Assembly (NCBI GenBank): GCA_963666755.2
Contig: CAXXGW010000003.1
Location: 1 to 64,000, forward strand
Direction: 5' to 3'
Length of the DNA stretch: 64,000 bases
From: CAXXOK01 sp963666755
Lineage (GTDB): Bacteria > Bacillota > Clostridia > Christensenellales > Aristaeellaceae
Positions 61,477 through 64,000 of the stretch are shown one piece after another (the first letter of the stretch is position 1; each line of letters opens with the position of its first letter). The position numbers and the translations under genes are program-made. The notes beneath the pieces are model-generated. The model was not told the DNA's origin and did not search any database. It saw only the letters and a list, made by a program, of their open reading frames with translations.

Positions 61477-62297
61477 GCCCAATCCACCCCCTGTACGCCC
61501 AGCGCGGCATAGCCTTCGGCCAGCTGCTCGGCGGTGGGCACCTTATGGTGCCATTCCTTGCGGTTTTCAGCAAAGGGCAGGCCCTTGCCCTTGACGGTGT
61601 GCGCAATCAGGCAGTGCGGTTTCCCTTCCGGGTGCGCGCCGTGGAAGTAAGCCTGCAGCGCCGCCGGATCGTTGCCGTCGGCCTCGGCCACATCCCAGCC
61701 GAAAGCTTCCCATTTGGCGCGGAAGTTCTCCAGCGCCATTACGCTTTCCGTTCCACCGCTGATTTGCAGGCCGTTGCGGTCGATCACGGCATACAGGTTA
61801 TCCAGCTTGAAGTTGGCGGCCGCCATGGCGGCTTCCCAGACGCTGCCTTCCGCCTGCTCGCCGTCGCCCATCAGCACAAACACGCGGTAGGGCTGCATAA
61901 GCCGCTTGGCGGCCAGCGCGCTGCCCACGCCTACCGGCAAGCCGTGCCCCAGCGCGCCGGTGCAGACCTCCACGCCGGGCACGGCGTTGTTGGGGTGGCC
62001 GATCAGGCGGCTACCCTCCTGCGAAAATGTGCGCAGCTCCGATTTTTCGATAAAGCCGCGGTCGGCCAGCACGGCCAGATACCCTTCCACGCTGTGCCCC
62101 TTGCTCAGCAAAAAGCGGTCGCGGTCGGGCCAGCGGGGTTCCCGCGGGCGTACGTTCAGCACATCATAATACAGCACCGTAAGGATATCCAGCGAGCTCA
62201 TGGAGCCGCCGGTATGGCCGGTGCCCGCGCGGTGGATCATCGTGATCGCGTCGGCGCGGCGTTGGTTGGCGATGGTTTGCAGGGTTTTGGCGTCCAT
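61473..62297 (-). CDS. Transketolase, N-terminal subunit (copy 2)
   Basis: 274 residues, diphosphate-binding domain. AGTGHTGGSMSSLDIL near residue 25; TPP motif GDGEQAEGSVWEAAMAAANFKLDN with the paired Asn in VIDRNGLQISGG. Note GTGHTGG where copy 1 has GSGHPGG, in the substrate channel, which could reflect a different acceptor or donor. ATG at 62297 after AAAGGAGG. Within a sugar operon rather than beside a general metabolic gene. Confidence 0.93.
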   Translation of the reverse strand: MDAKTLQTIANQRRADAITMIHRAGTGHTGGSMSSLDILTVLYYDVLNVRPREPRWPDRDRFLLSKGHSVEGYLAVLADRGFIEKSELRTFSQEGSRLIGHPNNAVPGVEVCTGALGHGLPVGVGSALAAKRLMQPYRVFVLMGDGEQAEGSVWEAAMAAANFKLDNLYAVIDRNGLQISGGTESVMALENFRAKWEAFGWDVAEADGNDPAALQAYFHGAHPEGKPHCLIAHTVKGKGLPFAENRKEWHHKVPTAEQLAEGYAALGVQGVDWA

Positions 62298-62331
62298 TGC
62301 GGAGCCTCCTTTATTCAGGGGGTTGCGGCGC

Positions 62332-62422
62332 GCCGCGTAAAAATGGCGCGCCGCGGGAGGTGCGGCGTTTACCGAAGCGGGGCGAGCCGCCGTTTTCCGG
62401 TTGCGGCACGCCCCGCGCGTGA
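62332..62422 (-). other. Two intercistronic hairpins between rbsC and the transketolase genes
   Basis: GCGGCGCGCC pairs with GGCGCGCCGC (about 62332-62363, 10 bp, loop of about ten bases), and GCGGGGCG...CGCCCCGC (about 62378-62419) encloses a second CCGC/GCGG stem. No U-run follows either, so mRNA processing or differential stability rather than termination is likely. Confidence 0.55.
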
Positions 62423-62424
62423 GG

Positions 62425-63483
62425 TTACTTGAGGCGCGCGGCCAGCGCGGCCTTCTTTTGCAGGTCTTTCTGCACCAGGTCGATCACCACGGCGACGATA
62501 ATCACCACGCCCTTGATGACCATTTGCCAGAAGGAGCTGACCCCCATCATAATCATGCCGTCGTTGAGCACCGTAATCACCAGCACGCCGATGATGGTAC
62601 CGCCGATGGTGCCCACGCCGCCGCTCATGGAGGTACCGCCCAGCACCACCGAGGCGATGGCGTTCATCTCCCACGATTCGCCGTTGGCGGGGTGCGCCGC
62701 GCGCAGCTGGCTGGTCATGATGATGCCGCTCATCGCCGCCAGCACGGCGGAGAAGATGTACACAAACACCTTGACCTTGTGGATTTTGATGCCGGAGAGC
62801 TGCGCGGCCCGCTCGTTGCCGCCCACGGCGTAAATCTGGTTGCCCAGAGGCGTCTTTTTCATGATAAAGGCGGAAATAAGCGCCATGGCCGCGAAAATCA
62901 GAATCGAGTAGGGAACGTCCACCCCGGGGATACTGCCCGCGCCGATCAGGTCAAAGCCCAGGTTGCCCTTGGCCGCATCGCCAAACAGATTGGGGAAGGT
63001 CGCGCCCCCGCTGCGAAGCATCGCCGCACCCCGGCAGATGTACATCGCGCCCAGCGTGGCAATGAAGGCCGGCACCTTGAGTCGCGCAATCAGCTGGCCG
63101 GAGCACAGGCCGATCAGGATGGCCAGCGCAAAGTCAATCAGCAGGATCAGCGGCACGTTGGGGTAGATCGTGGCGGCCATCCACGGCAGGCGGATGCCCT
63201 CAATCAGCAGCCCGCCGGTAACCATGCCCGTAAGCCCGACGATGGAGCCGACGCTCAGGTCAATACCGCCGGTGATGATAACCATCGTCATGCCCAGCGC
63301 CAGCAACCCGTAAATGGACGCGTGCTTGACCATCAGCACCACGCTGCCCCATTCGGTAAAGTTGGGCGCGCGCAGCGAGAAGTAAAGCAGTAAAGTCGCC
63401 AGCGCGATAAACGTGCGGCCCTTGAGCAGGAGCATCCCCAGGGAGGTTTGCCCCCGCTGCCTTTGGCTTGTGGTCCTGTTCAT
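62425..63483 (-). CDS. Ribose-type ABC transporter permease
   Basis: 352 residues with eight to ten hydrophobic helices, BPD_transp_2 family. The signatures ALGMTMVIITGGIDLSVGSIVGLTGMV, FIATLGAMYICRGAAMLRSGG and AVGGNERAAQLSGIKIHKVK are those of RbsC/XylH-type permeases for monosaccharides. ATG at 63483 overlaps the ATPase stop by four bases. The substrate-binding protein is outside the window. Confidence 0.94.
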   Translation of the reverse strand: MNRTTSQRQRGQTSLGMLLLKGRTFIALATLLLYFSLRAPNFTEWGSVVLMVKHASIYGLLALGMTMVIITGGIDLSVGSIVGLTGMVTGGLLIEGIRLPWMAATIYPNVPLILLIDFALAILIGLCSGQLIARLKVPAFIATLGAMYICRGAAMLRSGGATFPNLFGDAAKGNLGFDLIGAGSIPGVDVPYSILIFAAMALISAFIMKKTPLGNQIYAVGGNERAAQLSGIKIHKVKVFVYIFSAVLAAMSGIIMTSQLRAAHPANGESWEMNAIASVVLGGTSMSGGVGTIGGTIIGVLVITVLNDGMIMMGVSSFWQMVIKGVVIIVAVVIDLVQKDLQKKAALAARLK

Positions 63484-64000
63484 TGTACGACGCTCCCTTC
63501 GATATTGGCGGCCTTGCCGGTATGGAGGTTCGCGGCCGAAGCGGCCACCAGCGCGGCCTCGGTGATGTCGGCGCCGCTCAGGTCGGCAGTCACTTTGCCG
63601 TTGCTCATCACCAGCACGCGGTCGCAGACGGACATGATCTCCTTAAGTTCGCTGCCCACAAAGATGACGCCGTTGCCCTGCGCGGCAAAGCGGCGCATCA
63701 GGATAAAGATATCCGTTTTCGCGCCCACGTCGATCCCGCGGGAAGGCTCATCCATCATGAACACGCGCGCGTTGGCCATTACGCACTTGCCGATAACCAC
63801 CTTCTGCTGGTTGCCACCGGACAGGCTGGAAATCAGGTGCCGCACGTCGGCCACCTTGATCTGCATATCCTTAACGGCATCGTCCACCGCGCGCCTGCAC
63901 TGGTCTTTGCGCACCACGCCGTTTTTGGTGAACTGCGGGATGCTGGTCAGCAGCAGGTTGTTGGCGATGGACATGGTCTGCACCAGCCCGTCGCGCTGCC
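63480..64000 (-). CDS. Ribose-type ABC transporter ATPase, N-terminus beyond window
   Basis: Only the C-terminal 173 or so residues of a two-domain RbsA/XylG-type ATPase are present: ABC signature LISSLSGGNQQKVVIGKCV, Walker B VFMMDEPSRGIDVGAK and H-loop-equivalent GVIFVGSELKEIMSVCDRVLVM. The frame runs off the right edge of the window, so the gene's start and the operon promoter are not visible. Confidence 0.93.
   Translation of the reverse strand, partial: QRDGLVQTMSIANNLLLTSIPQFTKNGVVRKDQCRRAVDDAVKDMQIKVADVRHLISSLSGGNQQKVVIGKCVMANARVFMMDEPSRGIDVGAKTDIFILMRRFAAQGNGVIFVGSELKEIMSVCDRVLVMSNGKVTADLSGADITEAALVAASAANLHTGKAANIEGSVVQ

Overview
The window is about 64 kb of a GC-rich (roughly two-thirds GC by eye) bacterial chromosome. 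It carries split transketolases, a DUF6440 protein, a VanW/SH3 protein, a DUF5058 protein, a NupOPQ-type nucleoside importer, a TipA-like regulator and textbook sigma-A promoters with AGGAGG-type ribosome sites. Together these point to an uncultured, probably gut-associated, member of the Clostridia (Bacillota). Genus cannot be told from the sequence. Most genes are on the minus strand. No tRNA, rRNA, CRISPR, prophage or transposase gene was seen.

Layout. 0-4.2 kb: minus-strand operon of a GntR regulator, a NYN/LOTUS RNA-binding protein, NAD synthetase and a zinc-ribbon protein cut by the window start. 4.6-9.8 kb: prfC, typA and a large secreted protein of unknown function. 10-13 kb: murA with a J-domain/TPR protein, then a DegV lipid-binding protein. 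13.1-17.2 kb: YbaK-type deacylase coupled to an ABC nucleoside importer lacking its binding protein. 17.8-20.6 kb: ACT protein, nitroreductase and the first split transketolase. 21-23.8 kb: a divergent LacI regulator and a GH13 glucosidase. 24.2-26.3 kb: TipA-like MerR regulator and a tyrosine/glycine-rich membrane protein. 26.4-34.2 kb: cell-envelope glycan genes (three membrane or soluble glycosyltransferase-like proteins, a GT2 enzyme, UDP-glucose dehydrogenase). 34.7-36.9 kb: two tandem AT-richer AbiH-family defence genes, probably acquired. 36.9-38.5 kb: rhodanese lipoprotein, DUF6440 and YdeI-like proteins. 39-50.1 kb: an 11-kb branched-chain amino acid operon, ilvB-ilvN-ilvC-ilvD-leuA-cimA-leuC-leuD-leuB. 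It is preceded by a 41-residue leader peptide with 12 branched-chain residues in 14 and an intrinsic terminator, i.e. a transcription attenuator. 50.2-55 kb: DUF5058 / membrane protein / M20 peptidase operon and a VanW/SH3 protein. 55.1-64 kb: LacI regulator divergent from a ribokinase-like kinase, then a sugar operon (RbsA, RbsC, second split transketolase, FGGY kinase, fucose/arabinose-isomerase-like protein) whose 5' end lies beyond the window.

Between genes lies a dispersed family of composite repeats made of short hairpin modules (near 17.3-17.8, 23.9-24.2, 38.5-38.8 and 53.3-53.5 kb, with a related pair at 9.8-9.9 kb). Their stems differ by compensating changes. Together with the ilv leader attenuator, the AbiH pair and the paired LacI operators around the first transketolase, these are the most interesting items in the window.
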